Source: Coffea arabica (lineage: Eukaryota > Streptophyta > Magnoliopsida > Gentianales > Rubiaceae). Taken from it: a DNA stretch of 64,000 nt. Made by a program: the position numbers and the translations under genes. Positions 11,806-23,608 of this stretch are shown piece by piece (within the stretch, counting starts at the first letter, position 1; the number at the start of each line of letters is the position of its first letter). The DNA is taken from contig NC_092314.1 of the NCBI RefSeq assembly GCF_036785885.1, positions 15,087,638 through 15,151,637 of the forward strand, in the 5' to 3' direction. The notes under the pieces are model-generated. The model saw only the letters and a list, made by a program, of their open reading frames with translations, did not search any database and was not told the origin of the DNA.

Positions 11806-11994
11806 TCACAATCACTTAATTATAACTTTGATATCTAATCACATGTTGCCTATATTACCAACCAATATAACCACAACTAATTTTCACCCATAACCACTCA
11901 CAATCACTTAATTATACCTTCGTATTGACATCTGATCATATGCTGCCTATATTGCCAACCAATATAACCACAACTAACTTTCACCCATAACCAC
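11806..11994. repeat. Tandem duplication of a 92-bp unit
   Basis: Copies at 11806-11897 and 11898-11994 share 'tcacaatcacttaattata', 'gcctatatt', 'ccaaccaatataaccacaac' and 'tttcacccataaccac'. It is non-coding, with modest divergence. Confidence 0.9.
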
Positions 11995-12030
11995 TCACAA
12001 ATATTGTAACTACCAACTTCAATAAAATTT

Positions 12031-12187
12031 TAGAGTAAATCTTATATACATTGACATTATATATATTATCACCGTTTGATCTATGATAGATGTACAAAAG
12101 TTGAATTTCAAATTCAAATTCTGAATAGTTGTCATTCATCCAACGCTGATAGTGTATATATACTGTCAGTGTAGGAAAGATTAATCC
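12031..12187. mobile_element. Small MITE with ACACTGACAGTATAT-type ends
   Basis: The left end reads 'gagtaaatcttatatacatt' and continues 'gacattatat'; the right end 'atatactgtcagtgta' followed by 'ggaaagattaatcc' is its approximate inverse. A second copy, split by a later insertion, is at 13190-13201 plus 14270-14410. The body is about 157 bp and non-coding. Confidence 0.65.
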
Positions 12188-13189
12188 AAATTTTTTATTG
12201 GTAAACTTTAGATGTGGTAGACTTTTTAAAATGATCTAAGCAACAATGTCATTAAAATAAAATAAAAAAGATGAATCTTTATGCTTAGACATTTTCAAGC
12301 CTGAATTGCATTTAGATTGATAAAAAGGTCATCTAATCTCGACTTGAATCATATAATCAAAGCTAAAACACAAACGAACTATTCAAACTTAGTAAAATCA
12401 AACTCAATAAATCTAATCAACCTCAAAATATATCAGTTTAAATTTTTATATTACTTCTATACTATCCAAATAATAAAAAACTCTTAGTAATTTAATGTAA
12501 GAAAATTCGGATACTCTATATATATATCAGAGCACTTAGAAGGCACATGATTGTAAAAACTTGATGGCTCTCCTATGAAATTGAATCAAAAGACTGAGAT
12601 TACGCTTGTAGAAAATTCCCAAAAATGTCAAGCCAGGTTCAAGCTTATTGAGCCCTTCTGATCCATTTCCCAAGTCACTAGCTCGCCAACCATCTCCGTT
12701 TCTTGCATCATGGACCAGACACGGTGGAGGAGCTATCGGATAGACACGTGCCGAAAAAGAAAAGAGCTTGGACAATGACGAAAATGAGTTCTTGACTCGT
12801 CAATGACTCACCAGCACCCGTCGTGGGGTGCTGAGTCTCTACTGAGATATCATTCGGGCTGCTGGATTCCAGGGGCATTCTCTAGCATGATGTTCTTACA
12901 GAGAATGCCTGGAAAGAGTTCAAGGAGGCCCGATTCGAACAAAAATCTAAAAATTATAACCCAGTTACTAATCGGTGATCTTGATGCCATCCAAGCCATG
13001 CTAGATAAGCTTGTGGAGAAACAAAAGCAGCAGACTGAGAAGCAACGAAATGACTGTACTCGTCCTTGATGATTTTTGGGTGAAGGCATTGTTCAATTTT
13101 TAAAATATACTCTTTTCTTTTTCTCAATTCAATTGAGGTTGTTAAATTTGTATATGAAGTCACAGTTTAGCAACTCCCAAAATTTATAT
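12188..13189. other. Intergenic with an unexplained less AT-rich patch at 12540-13070
   Basis: Open frames occur on both strands here: minus 12536-12775, and plus 12803-13069 ending in a glutamine/lysine-rich helix around QAMLDKLVEKQKQQ. Composition is closer to coding than the surroundings. I recognise no family and no splice structure, so this may be a gene fragment or chance. It is not called as a gene. Confidence 0.3.
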
Positions 13190-13201
13190 GGATTAATTTT
13201 T

Positions 13202-14260
13202 GGGTTATTATCACTTTACCCACTTAACGTTTGGTGCTGCTATCAATTTTCCCGTAACGTTATCTTTAGTCACTTTACCTCCAAGACTAACGGTCAAACT
13301 TAACGGAGTTTGTTAATTAAAGTGAAAAGACATGTTTAACCCTTAAAATTATTATCACTTTATCCCCATAAAATTTAGTCTCATTATCAATTTACCCCAT
13401 AGAGTTATTTTTTAGGCAATTTATCCTACCATTAAACCAACTTAACAAGTTAAAAAACTTTAGAAGAAAATACCCTCCTCTTTGCATAATAAAAATAATA
13501 AAAAATTTAGAGTGACCCCTCTTTTTTAGTATCAAGAAAAAAAATCAAAATATTAATTTCTTTTTTCTTGGCAATCTTATTAATATTGAAAAAAAATAGA
13601 AAGATGGAGAGGGGGAGGGGGAGGGGGAGAGAGAGAGAAAGAGCTCAATTCCTTTTTTAAAAATTATAAATAAGAAATAATTAAATACTTTTATTATTTT
13701 AAAATTATTTCACTTTTTTTTTACCACCTAATTCCAATTCTAATCTGGACAATCTGAAAGTAATACGATAATGTTAGACTTTTTTTATTTTATTTTTTTG
13801 CAAAATCTAATTTTTTTTCTCTTTCTTTCCTATCTCTTTTTCCTTTCCTAGTATTAATAAATGTGAAAAACAGAAATTTGAGAAAACCCTTTTACTTTTA
13901 TGTTTTTCGACCTCTTAAAGTAAAAAAAAGGAAGAATAATCATTTCAACTTTTTATTTTTAACTATATATAAAAAAAGATAAATATATTTAAAATTTTTT
14001 GACCATACTAGTTAGATTAACGATGAGGTAAAATGTCTAAAAAATAATGTTAGGAACTAAAGTGATTGTATCACTATAATCTAAACGAATAAAGTGATAA
14101 TAATAATGTAGTAATGCTATAAAATAAAAGGATATTTTTGTCCAAAATTTCTTAATATGTTGAGTTGAATTACTTATGGGGGTAAAGTGACTAAAAGATA
14201 GTGCTAGGAGGTAAACTGATAGTAGTGATATAGTTTAAAGGGGTAAAGTGATAACAACCC
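13202..14260. mobile_element. Foldback MULE-type element, 1059 bp, with 9-bp target duplication
   Basis: The ends are inverted: the left starts 'gggttattatcactttaccc' and the right ends 'gggtaaagtgataacaaccc'. Similarity between the arms continues inward through recurring 'cactttaccc'/'gggtaaagtg' motifs. Flanks are perfect 9-bp direct repeats, ttaattttt, at 13193-13201 and 14261-14269, the size made by Mutator-like elements. The interior is AT-rich with a short GA-rich run near 13605-13645 and no transposase. It inserted into the terminal repeat of an older MITE. Confidence 0.88.
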
Positions 14261-14269
14261 TTAATTTTT

Positions 14270-14410
14270 TATACACTGATAGTATATGCACATCACTATT
14301 AGATGCATGACAACTCATCTGATTTTAAATTTGAATTTAAAATATTGCTCATATATCATGCATCCAATTGTGATAATGTATACATTGTCAATGAATATAC
14401 GAATTTACTC
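14270..14410. mobile_element. Right part of a MITE split by the foldback element
   Basis: The remainder starts 'tatacactgatagtatat' and ends 'catatacgaatttactc'-like sequence. Joined across the foldback to 'ggattaattttt' (13190-13201), its outer end matches the terminus of the 12031-12187 MITE. No target duplication was determined. Confidence 0.6.
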
Positions 14411-15025
14411 TATTTGTATATATGAAAAGGTCTAAGCATAAAAATTCATTTTCTATTTATTATTGGGTTGAGTAAATGATAAGCATCATTTTGGTTTGTT
14501 GACCAACCAATTAGTCAAAAAGCTTTTACGAATTCGTGCTTGATTTCAGTATTGAAAGGTTAGGTTTCCAATTTCAGCCCCTAATAAGAGCTAATACATT
14601 CAATATATTGCATCAAAACATGAAATTTTTTCTTGAATGATGTTATTTGCTCAAGTCCGAAGTTTATGAAAAGCAAGCATTCATTTTCCAAAAATTAAAA
14701 GAAAAAAGAAAAAAAAGATCCTCTTTTCACCCTTGAGATCTTTATAAATGTCAAATTCTCAATGATATGTAGTAGCAAGTGAAGGGATCGTGTGTTTCTT
14801 CTTATAGTCGTCACCACATCTTCCTGTTTGGGATCCATTCAAGAATGTTTATTGTTTGTGTTGTGGCCCTTAAGGCTGTCAACATCTATGAAAGTTTGTC
14901 TATCATAAACCAATTTGTGTGTTTGTTGGGTTACCAACTTATCATTTACCATTATTAATAACAAAATAATTGAAATAAAAGGGCTATAATAAGAGAGATG
15001 CTAAATTTTGTTTTCTTAAAAATTG

Positions 15026-15868
15026 TTACAAACCCCTATGGTAGAAATAATAATTTAAAAAAGTATACAAGGATGAATATAGATGATTTAGAAGATGAAA
15101 GTTTAGAGAAAAAACATATTTGATTAGTTATGCTTTCTTGAAATAACTATTGCTACTGTGTAACACTTGTAATGGGAGAAATGGATTCGTAAAACTAGCA
15201 AGATGAGAAATGGGATTTTGGATTTAACTATTGGACTCTTGGTGTTATAACCCTCTTTGTCACAATACAAGGATCAAACTATGATATCCAACATCAAAGA
15301 TTTAGTACAACAGTCAATATTCAAAGAAGAGCAAATTGCGCGAAATATCACTGACCTATTGAAATGTGCTGCTTTTGATCACCAAACAATTTTATTAGAT
15401 AAAAATGTCATCAAAATAGAAAATCTATAACATTCTATGTATTACAAACCCTTATGGCAGAAATGATGATTTACAAGAGTATACAAGGATGAATATAGAT
15501 GATTTAGAAGATGAAAGTTTAGAGAAAGGACATATTTGATTAGTTATGTTTTTTTGAAATAACTATTGCTACTATGTAACGCTTCCAATGGGAGAAATGG
15601 ATTAGTAAAATAGCAAGACGAGAAATGGGATTTTGGATTTAACTATTAGACTATTGGTGTTATAACCTCTATATCACAGGACAAGGATCAAACTATGATA
15701 TCTAGCATCAAAGATTTAATACAACAATCAGCATTCAAAGAAGAGCAAATTGTACGAAATATCACTAACCTATTGAAATGTGCCGCTTTTGATCACTAAA
15801 CAATTTTATTAAACAAAAATGTCATCAAAATAGCAAATCTATAACATTTAGGTCATTCCATGTATTTA
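15026..15868. repeat. Tandem duplication of a 416-bp unit
   Basis: Copies begin 'ttacaaaccc' at 15026 and 15442 and share long near-identical runs such as 'gtatacaaggatgaatatag', 'aaggatcaaactatgatat' and 'aatgtcatcaaaatag'. Neither copy has a sustained reading frame. The pair lies just upstream of the MULE remnant and may be part of its 5' region, but no MULE terminus was found. Confidence 0.9.
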
Positions 15869-16542
15869 TGCCATTAGAAGAGACGGAAAGTCACTTTTTT
15901 AGGGACTATTTCATCTGTACAGCTTTTTGTGTGGTATTGAAGGTACAAGAGTATGGTGATTCAGGCTTAGAATGTTGGCAAATTTTTCAAGAAATCAAAT
16001 GACCGATGAGAAAACTTGCTTCGTTCATCCAGCAAAATCAAACTAATGAGTAAGGAGATTCAAAGTAATGATTGAAGATGAAGATTAGCAGTGAAGCTCA
16101 AGTGATTGATAGCGATGAAGTGGGTAAAAAGGTAAAGGGATCAGTCCATCGATCCATACACACTATATCGTAAGAAATCATACAAACCTACCTTTGTAGA
16201 TTTGGTTAATGTTTGATTCATCATATTGTATGTATTATGAGCATAATGAAGTATTTAGCCAATGTGTTTGTTGGGTTTAGGGTTTGTAGATGTGATCTAG
16301 TTGGTTAGAAAAGGACATAAGAATAAGAATATTCCCCTTTTGTCATATTAATAGGTTGTAAATAGTCCTGCAAGAACCCTCTCTTTGATAATTACTCAAA
16401 AGATTATGAACTTTTTTGGCATTTGTCTAATTGGAGTTAATGAACAGTTGTTATTTATCTATTATTATTATTAGAAGAACAAATTGTATGACAATAGAAA
16501 ATGGTGATTAACAAGAATTTTATTGTCTTTTTTGTTGCTGCA
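15869..16542. other. Presumed 5' flank of the MULE remnant
   Basis: No domain is recognised. A good acceptor ('tttgttgctgcag') sits just before the first recognisable MULE coding sequence at 16543, so part of this stretch may be an intron or leader. Confidence 0.4.
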
Positions 16543-18108
16543 GTTCCTGATACATCTACAATTTCATTAAACTTCACCATGTGGGTAAAATTGAGGGAGA
16601 CAAATACAAGAGTTATGTGGGATGAAATGGTTGAAGAGTATGGGCACAATGATACCATTTTATATTATTACGTTGACTCTAGAGGTTATTTGAACCATGG
16701 ACTAATGGAACTTCAAACCAATGAAGACATTAGAAAATTCTGTGGTTGGGTTTATGAGTACAAATTGTTGAAGCCTACAATTATCATATCACACTTGAAG
16801 AAATATATGAGTTACAGAAGAAAAATCAACTGGAGGAATCCTCAAAGACAAAGAGTTTAGTTGTAATAGAGGAGATACTGGAAGATGGTGAAGTACTTAC
16901 ACAACAGACAACAACCCCTAATGATCGCAAAAAAGGAGCTAACGCTAGTGGATCATTTGCTGCTTTACAATGGAAGCATGACCATGCTGGTGAACAGGAT
17001 TTTTCACACTAAGAACCTTCTAGGAGAGATGACCAAACTAACAAGAATAGTAAGACAAGTATTGGTGCCGGTAATGAATTTAATTGAGATAACCAAGTTA
17101 CTAGGGAAGGTGACCAACCTAACGAGAATAGTAAGGCAGGTACTAGTGTTGGTAATGAGCCTAATAGAGATGACCAAGTTATTAGGGGAAGCGACTAAGC
17201 TATTAGGGGAGGTGACTAACCTGTTGACGATTTAGCCTATGATGATGGAAGGGATTTTGAAGAGTACAATAACAATTGCAGAGATGACTACATGCATGAA
17301 CATGAGTTTGAGCAAAAAATGCAGAGCCAAGTTGATAATAACCCAAGTCCACTAAGTCAGAATGCAAATTCTGATAAACAGCCTGATGTACCAATATGTA
17401 ACCAGAGAAAGATGGGGGATAATGGTAGCTCCAATAATAGAAGAAGAAGAGATAGCAAGATGAAAGTGCAGCAATTCAAGGTGCATTGAATGAATGTGTA
17501 GCAACTCAAAATGACATCCAAAACAACCCACTCTTGGATGATCAGGTTGAAGTGGACCTAAATAGTGATCTAAATTCAGAAGATGAAGATGTTCCAGCGA
17601 GATACACCAGCTTCAATACTACCAAGGATAGAAGTAATCACAATTTTCATGTTGGGCAGAAATTTGGAACAAAAATATAGTTCAGGAATGCTCTCAGAAA
17701 TTATGCAATGATGAGTGAAAGACTTATATACATGTATACCAGTGACAAAAAAAGAGCGAGAGCTAAATGTGTAGATCTATGCAAGTGGTCTATTTATGCT
17801 TCCCAAGTTCTTCCTTTAGGTGTAGAAGACGTTGTTGTGAAGAGATTTCATGATGTCTAGACCAATTGTAGCCAAGCATGGAGAAACAAAAATATGACAT
17901 CCAATTAGGTTACTGAAAAGTATGAAGAGTCAGTTAGATCCAACATGAACATGCCTGTTAGATAATTGCTGCAGAGTATTGATAAACAATACACTTCTGA
18001 GATTACAAGCAAACAATAGTACGAAACACTGGCTATGGTTAGGGTTGATATCAAAGGGCCAACTGTTAAATAGTATGCTGATGTTTAGAGGTATGCAACA
18101 AAACTATA
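16543..18108 (+). pseudogene. MULE transposase, N-terminal half (dead)
   Basis: From 16543 the reading resembles the N-terminal PB1-like region of plant Mutator-like transposases (LNFTMWVKLRETNTRVMWDE, then KFCGWVYEYK). Bases 17020-17260 encode a hydrophilic linker with two diverged copies of a roughly 27-residue unit containing DQ..N.NSK.... After an acidic stretch (DLNSEDEDVP) comes the MULE zinc-ribbon-like entry domain: HVGQKFGTKI, FRNALRNYAMMSERLIYMYT, AKCVDLCKWSIYAS. At least ten in-frame stops and a frame change occur, so it cannot make protein. The gene is cut at about 18110 by a hAT element, and its catalytic half resumes beyond 25780. Confidence 0.85.
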
Positions 18109-20792
18109 GAAAACATCTATGTTTTTAGACTTGGACCGAACTAGCCGGTCGAACCGAGAACTGGCCACGTAGCCTGTCCGGTCCACAATAAAAATTCGGT
18201 GAGTAATAAACCGGTAAAACTGGGTCTGACTAGTGAAACGGTATAATGTATTAAACCCGATTTTTCACTTTTTGCCTAATTTTTTTTTAACTTTAAGTCT
18301 TAACTTTGACACTTTGTCTTCCATTTGACAGACTAAATAAGCAAAACAGAGGTAAAAAATCTAGAAAAATAGCAAACTCAACCAATCAATCTCTTTCTCT
18401 AATTCTCTTCCCGTCTTTCGTCTTCCCTTTTCTTTTGCGTAACCCTAGCTCCTGTATAAGTCATTGCTGCCACAGCGCCGCTACCAACAGGCTTTGCACC
18501 TTTACCAAATTTCACCATCTCTGATTGCCCTACTTCTCTGGTGTAATTTTTGGACGCCGACTCCAAGCCTTCACTACCAGAGAGTGAAAATGGGTTGCTA
18601 GAAAGTAAGCAGTAGGAGTTGGTGGAGACAATTAACAGTTTACTTCAATCAAAATAGAGTTTTTTCAAGTTTCTGAGGTTTGTTTTAGTTGCTTTTCTGT
18701 TATTAGGAAAATGTGAATATTTGTCAATTGGCAAACGGATTACCGTTAGAGCCTTAGAGGTGATAGAAAATTAATTACTGTGTTTCTAATTATTTAATGA
18801 GGTGAGGTTGTTTGTGTTTGAGTTGGTTAATAGGTAAAGACCCATTTAAGTTTGCTATGCCAGAACGCAAATTGAACATCCAAGGCAAATTTCATAACGT
18901 CTAGTCTCTTTAGGTCATGCTAATAATTTTATTATGATTTTTCTTTAAAAAAATAGTTACTGAATCTCTCTTCTTTTGGTGTTCGACAATTAAGGTTGTT
19001 AATTAATGATTTAGATATGGAATGTTCTATCTATGTTGTGACTCTGGTACTTTGTATTCCTAATAATTCATGTGCAAAAATAGCACTGTGATTATGAAGT
19101 ATCATATATTCTGTTAAAGCAGTCTTAAAGAAAGAAAAGTGTAGGTTATAACCTTTTATATCATATCCTGGCTTCCATTGTTTCAATAAATTCACGCTTG
19201 ACTTGAGTTAGTTGACTATAAGTCTATAATGGCCTAATTGGACAAGGAGCAGCAAAAATGCATTGCCTACAGCTGTTTTCTATGAGTAATTAATTATAGT
19301 CCGCTTCATATATGTACACAATACATAAATTTTGTATTCGCAAAAGGCGTGCATGAAAATTGGTTGATAATTACTTGTATTATTTTTATAATTGGTTGAT
19401 AAAAGATGGAGCCAGACTCCTAAATGTAAAGGCATAGTAAGAGAAAGAAAGAAAAGGCAGCCCAATGGCTTTGAATTGAGGTTTTTTTAATTTACTTAAT
19501 ATTTTCTCCAATTCTTTCTAATACATGATAATGGAGGGTACTGATTCACAATCCACACCAGCAAATGAGTCAACATCAAAGCCAAGTTTTGAAAATTATA
19601 GGCAAAAAACTGATATAGCTTGGAGACATGTTGTAGAAAGACAAGATTCATAAAGCAGAAAAATTTTTATATGTCAATGGTGCAATAATACATTTAGAGA
19701 GGAAGGCATTAATTGAATGAAACATCATTTAGCAAAAGTCAAGGGTAATGTTGCTCTATGCAAAAAATGTGTCGAATGATGTTCGCTTGTTAATGGAAGA
19801 TTCATTGAACGAAAATGTTCAAAAAGCAAAAGAGAAAAAAGGGATATTTGAAATTGGGAATCAATTGGCCGAAGTGCAGCAGGATTTGAAGGTGATGATA
19901 TTTAAGAAATTCCTCATCCAAAAACAAAGATAACTCAAACTAATGCGGGTGAGAATAAGGGAAAAAGAAAGGCACAACATGGCATTGAATCTTATATGAT
20001 AGGTAAATCTCTTGATCATTCTCAACCGAGCATCAAGTCTTGTATGCAAAGTAAAGAGAGACGACATAATACGGACATGGCTATAGTTTTATGATTTTAT
20101 GATGCATATATTCCAATGAATGCTTGTAATTCTCCTTATTATTAACAAGTAATTGGAAAAATAGCAAGTACGGGTCATGGTTATCAAGAATCTAGCTATC
20201 ATGCTTTAAGAGTAAAATTGTTGAAAAATGCAAAGAAACAAGTTGAATTAATTGTTGAGAATTTCCATAGTAAATGGGTTGAATTTGGTTGCACAATTAT
20301 GAGTGACGGTTGGAAGGATAATAGGCAAAGAAGTTTGATCAATTTTCTGGCCTATTGTCCTAGTGGGATCTCATTGATCAAATCTATTGATACTTCAGAT
20401 TTTGAGTCTAATGCTGAATATTTGTGTAATCTGTTTTTTGAAATTGCTGGACCTAGTAATGTTGTTCACATGGTCACAGATAATGCAAGTAATTATAAAG
20501 CTGATGGTCGATTACTTTCTGAAAAATATCCTACAATTAATTGGTCTCCTTGTGCATCACATTGTTTGAATTTAATTATGAAAGATATTGGAGAAATGAC
20601 TCATGTGAAAGATATACGTACTCTTATTTCAAGAGTTACTGTGTATGTTCATAATCGGAAGTAGATACTTAATTGGTTAAGAAAAAGGCTTGATTGGAGA
20701 GAGATTCTTCATCCTGCTGAAACTTGATTTGGTACTAATTTTATTGCTTTAAAGAATCTTCATGATTTGAAACAACATTTCGAGACTTTAGT

Positions 20793-23608
20793 TGTGATGC
20801 CCCCACCTCTCCTTAGGGCGAGTCCTACGGTATCAACGGGACGTTTGTCCAACTCTCGTCAGAATTCACGCACTCATTCTAACTTAATAGAAATTTACAA
20901 GTCAACCATAGACTTAGAATTAAAGGAATACTTCAAATATATAAGCCAAATTCTTCTAAGGCTACCATTTACTATTACAATCCAAAATCCCAAATATAAC
21001 AAAGTTTACACTTCAATTGTCTCAAATATCATACAAAAGATTTACTAACTTTAATCAAAAATTGCTAGTCTAGAGTTTCCCAACTTTCACTTCCAAAACT
21101 TGTTAAGGAATAACAACTTAAGGTGAGTCAACGCTTAGTGAGATCAAGAAAATCAAGCAAGCAAGCAAATAGCACGAACCAAATCAAATAGCGCACTCAA
21201 AAGCGACTTAACATGAATTTCATATAAGTGAGCAAGTAAGAAATAAAACACAGTAGCAAGGATACTGGAGCTCTCAAGAGTTATTCCCACGTCACGACCG
21301 ATTCAAGCCATCTTTGGTTGACCCTCTGTCAACTCAAGTAGCAACATGTCCATAGAGTTCCACTTACTTCCTCCATCCACCATATCACCCTCTCGGATCC
21401 GGAGCCAAACAAGCACGAGGTGGGAATACTATTCGAGTATGCGAAACAAGATCTCAAAATATCAAGTTATAAAATTTTCCATGATTCACCAAGTGTCTTG
21501 ACCAAACCCTTGCCAGCTCGAGTTACGAGATTAGCCAATGGGTTGGGACGTCCCCACAAGAATAATTGATCCATGAGACAACGCTTCAATCGATTTAAAA
21601 TCGATCATAGCACTGAGTTGGGATGAGAGGTACCTCTCACCCGAATAGGGTGTGGTACATGCTGCCGTTCAGTACTCATGAGTTAAAAGTATATTTGAGT
21701 ACAAGTGCAAGTCACACAAATTCAAATAACAACTAGCGAGTATTCGAGAGGGAGAGGATGAGAGCGATAAAGTACATCCTCGTTTCGACAAGTTTACAAA
21801 TCACAAGAATCACATAACACTTATACAAGTATCATTTCACTCAAAGCAACATGAAACATGCACTTGACACTCAACAAAGTCAAGAGCAAAGTGAGAGCAA
21901 AAGTAAAAGGTCAAATGAACTCCTCGGTGTCCACGTGATCATCTGAAACATGCACAATCACGATTACCTAGGTATTTGACCAAAGCTAGAAAAAAATTCC
22001 CTTACTACCCATACTCAAGAGCCTCAAACTCAAGTCAAATTAAAAGAGAAATTTTCTCACTTAATCACTGAAATAATACTTAAGGAGGACTCAAAAGTTT
22101 CATTTTCGAGTCAAGTAGTGGCAAGGACTTTTGATTTCAAAAAAGAAGTATAACGCTTAATTTTTGGCACGAAAATCGAGAAAGAAAAAAAATATTTTTA
22201 TATCTTAAAAGTTCTAATCCTATGCCCAAGTTTTAAAATATAAGTGAGCGTTTACATTTTATAAACTTACGAAATCAAAATCCATCAAAAGCGTCACTTA
22301 TTTCATAGTAAATATTGGAGCTAAAAGCTCCAAGTTTCAAATATGAAATTAGTAAAATTCCTCAAGAATTACTCTAACTAAAACGCTCAATGTATGGTTC
22401 ATTTTCACGGAAATCGATGGCATAAGACTAGGAAGTGAAAAATCTAATTTCGGAGCCAAAGGAAACCAACTAGTTTCGCTTGAAGCTTGGCTAACTTCCA
22501 AACAATCAAGCTTTCCGATCCAAGTCAAGAGAAATCTCATGTGCTCAGCGAAATCCATTTTTCAAATATGAAATGGGGTGCAAATAATCAAAAAGGTTAG
22601 GTTTGAAACTCAGAAAATGTTTCCAAGCCACTTTTGAGCTTTTGTCACTTTATAAAGAGAATTTCAGTTTTTGTAATGTTCTTTAAAATATCATAACTTG
22701 AGTTTCATAAGTTCAAAAATTACAAATCTTATACCATTGCAAAATAGACTCAATGAACTAAAACTCTCTAGAAGACACTTCTACCAGATTCAAATTAGAA
22801 ACCAGTCAAATTTTAGTTCCAAATTGCTACTTCAGTAAAAATAGGGCAAAATAGTTTTGGATTTCAGTGAATTTTGAAAATTTATCAAAATTCATAGAAA
22901 TCGAACTAGCCCCTGAAATTTATACCACTGAAAGAACTTCAAGTCTAGTTTCAAACGCAATAAACGGAACTCATTTTGGATTTTTCTACACCAAGATACA
23001 ATAGTGTTTCAAAAGCTGGTTTTTGAAACCTGAAATATGAAAATTCCCGCAAACCTACTTGTGAAACCTTTCTCTTTTCCTTTTGTTTAAAGCCAGCTTA
23101 ATTGCTTCCGATCAAGGTGCATCTAAGGCCATCGTTTTAGCAAGATTTTAGCTCAAGAAGAGGCTCCAAAAACTAAAATTTTTTGCTCAACTTTCGGCCA
23201 TGAGTATGGCCTCAAAATCAGAATTTTTGAGCTCCAAGTTGGAGCTAAATTGGGGCTTTTAAAACCAGAAATTTTAGTCTATGGTTGGAGTTAAAATGAC
23301 TCTCTAAAACCTGAAATTTTGTCCTCAAAGTCTCGGCCAACAAGAGGCTTTAAAACCTGAAATTTTAGCTATCTTTTTCAACCAAAATAATGGCTCAAAA
23401 ACTGAAATTTTTAGCCTCGATATTCGGCCAACTAGTGGCTTTGAAAAGCTGAAATTTCTCTTACATTTTTCGGTCAATAAGGAAGGTGAATTAAAATGAG
23501 ACAATGTACAATACAGATGCAATTAAAATGAATGAAATAATTTAATTGGGGCAAATGAATAAATAAATAAATAGATAGACCAGTAAAAGAGAATTTCGGG
23601 TTCTCACA
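20793..23608 (+). mobile_element. Solo LTR, 2816 bp, inside the hAT transposase gene
   Basis: The segment starts TGTGATGCCCCCACCTCTCC and ends TTCTCACA, so its termini are TGTGA...TCACA. It is bounded by perfect 5-bp direct repeats TTAGT (20788-20792 and 23609-23613), as made by an LTR-retrotransposon integrase. Removing the segment with one TTAGT rejoins the hAT frame as ETL-VTSFVCKREL. No internal coding region, primer-binding site or second LTR copy is present, so I read it as a solo LTR left by recombination. The start resembles long LTRs of plant Ty3/Gypsy elements (inference). Confidence 0.88.
23150..23470. repeat. Diverged minisatellite within the solo LTR
   Basis: About six imperfect units of 50-60 bases carry a shared core: 'tcggcca' followed by a 'ggctt..aaaa' block and 'ctgaaatttt'. 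Unit spacing is irregular. Long plant LTRs often contain such tandem arrays. Confidence 0.7.

Noticed and set aside
12536..13089. Overlapping open frames on both strands
   Set aside because: Coding-like composition but no recognisable domain or exon structure; kept only as an unexplained region.
20793..23608. Considered a complete LTR retrotransposon
   Set aside because: No gag-pol, primer-binding site or internal pair of LTRs; target duplication fits a solo LTR.
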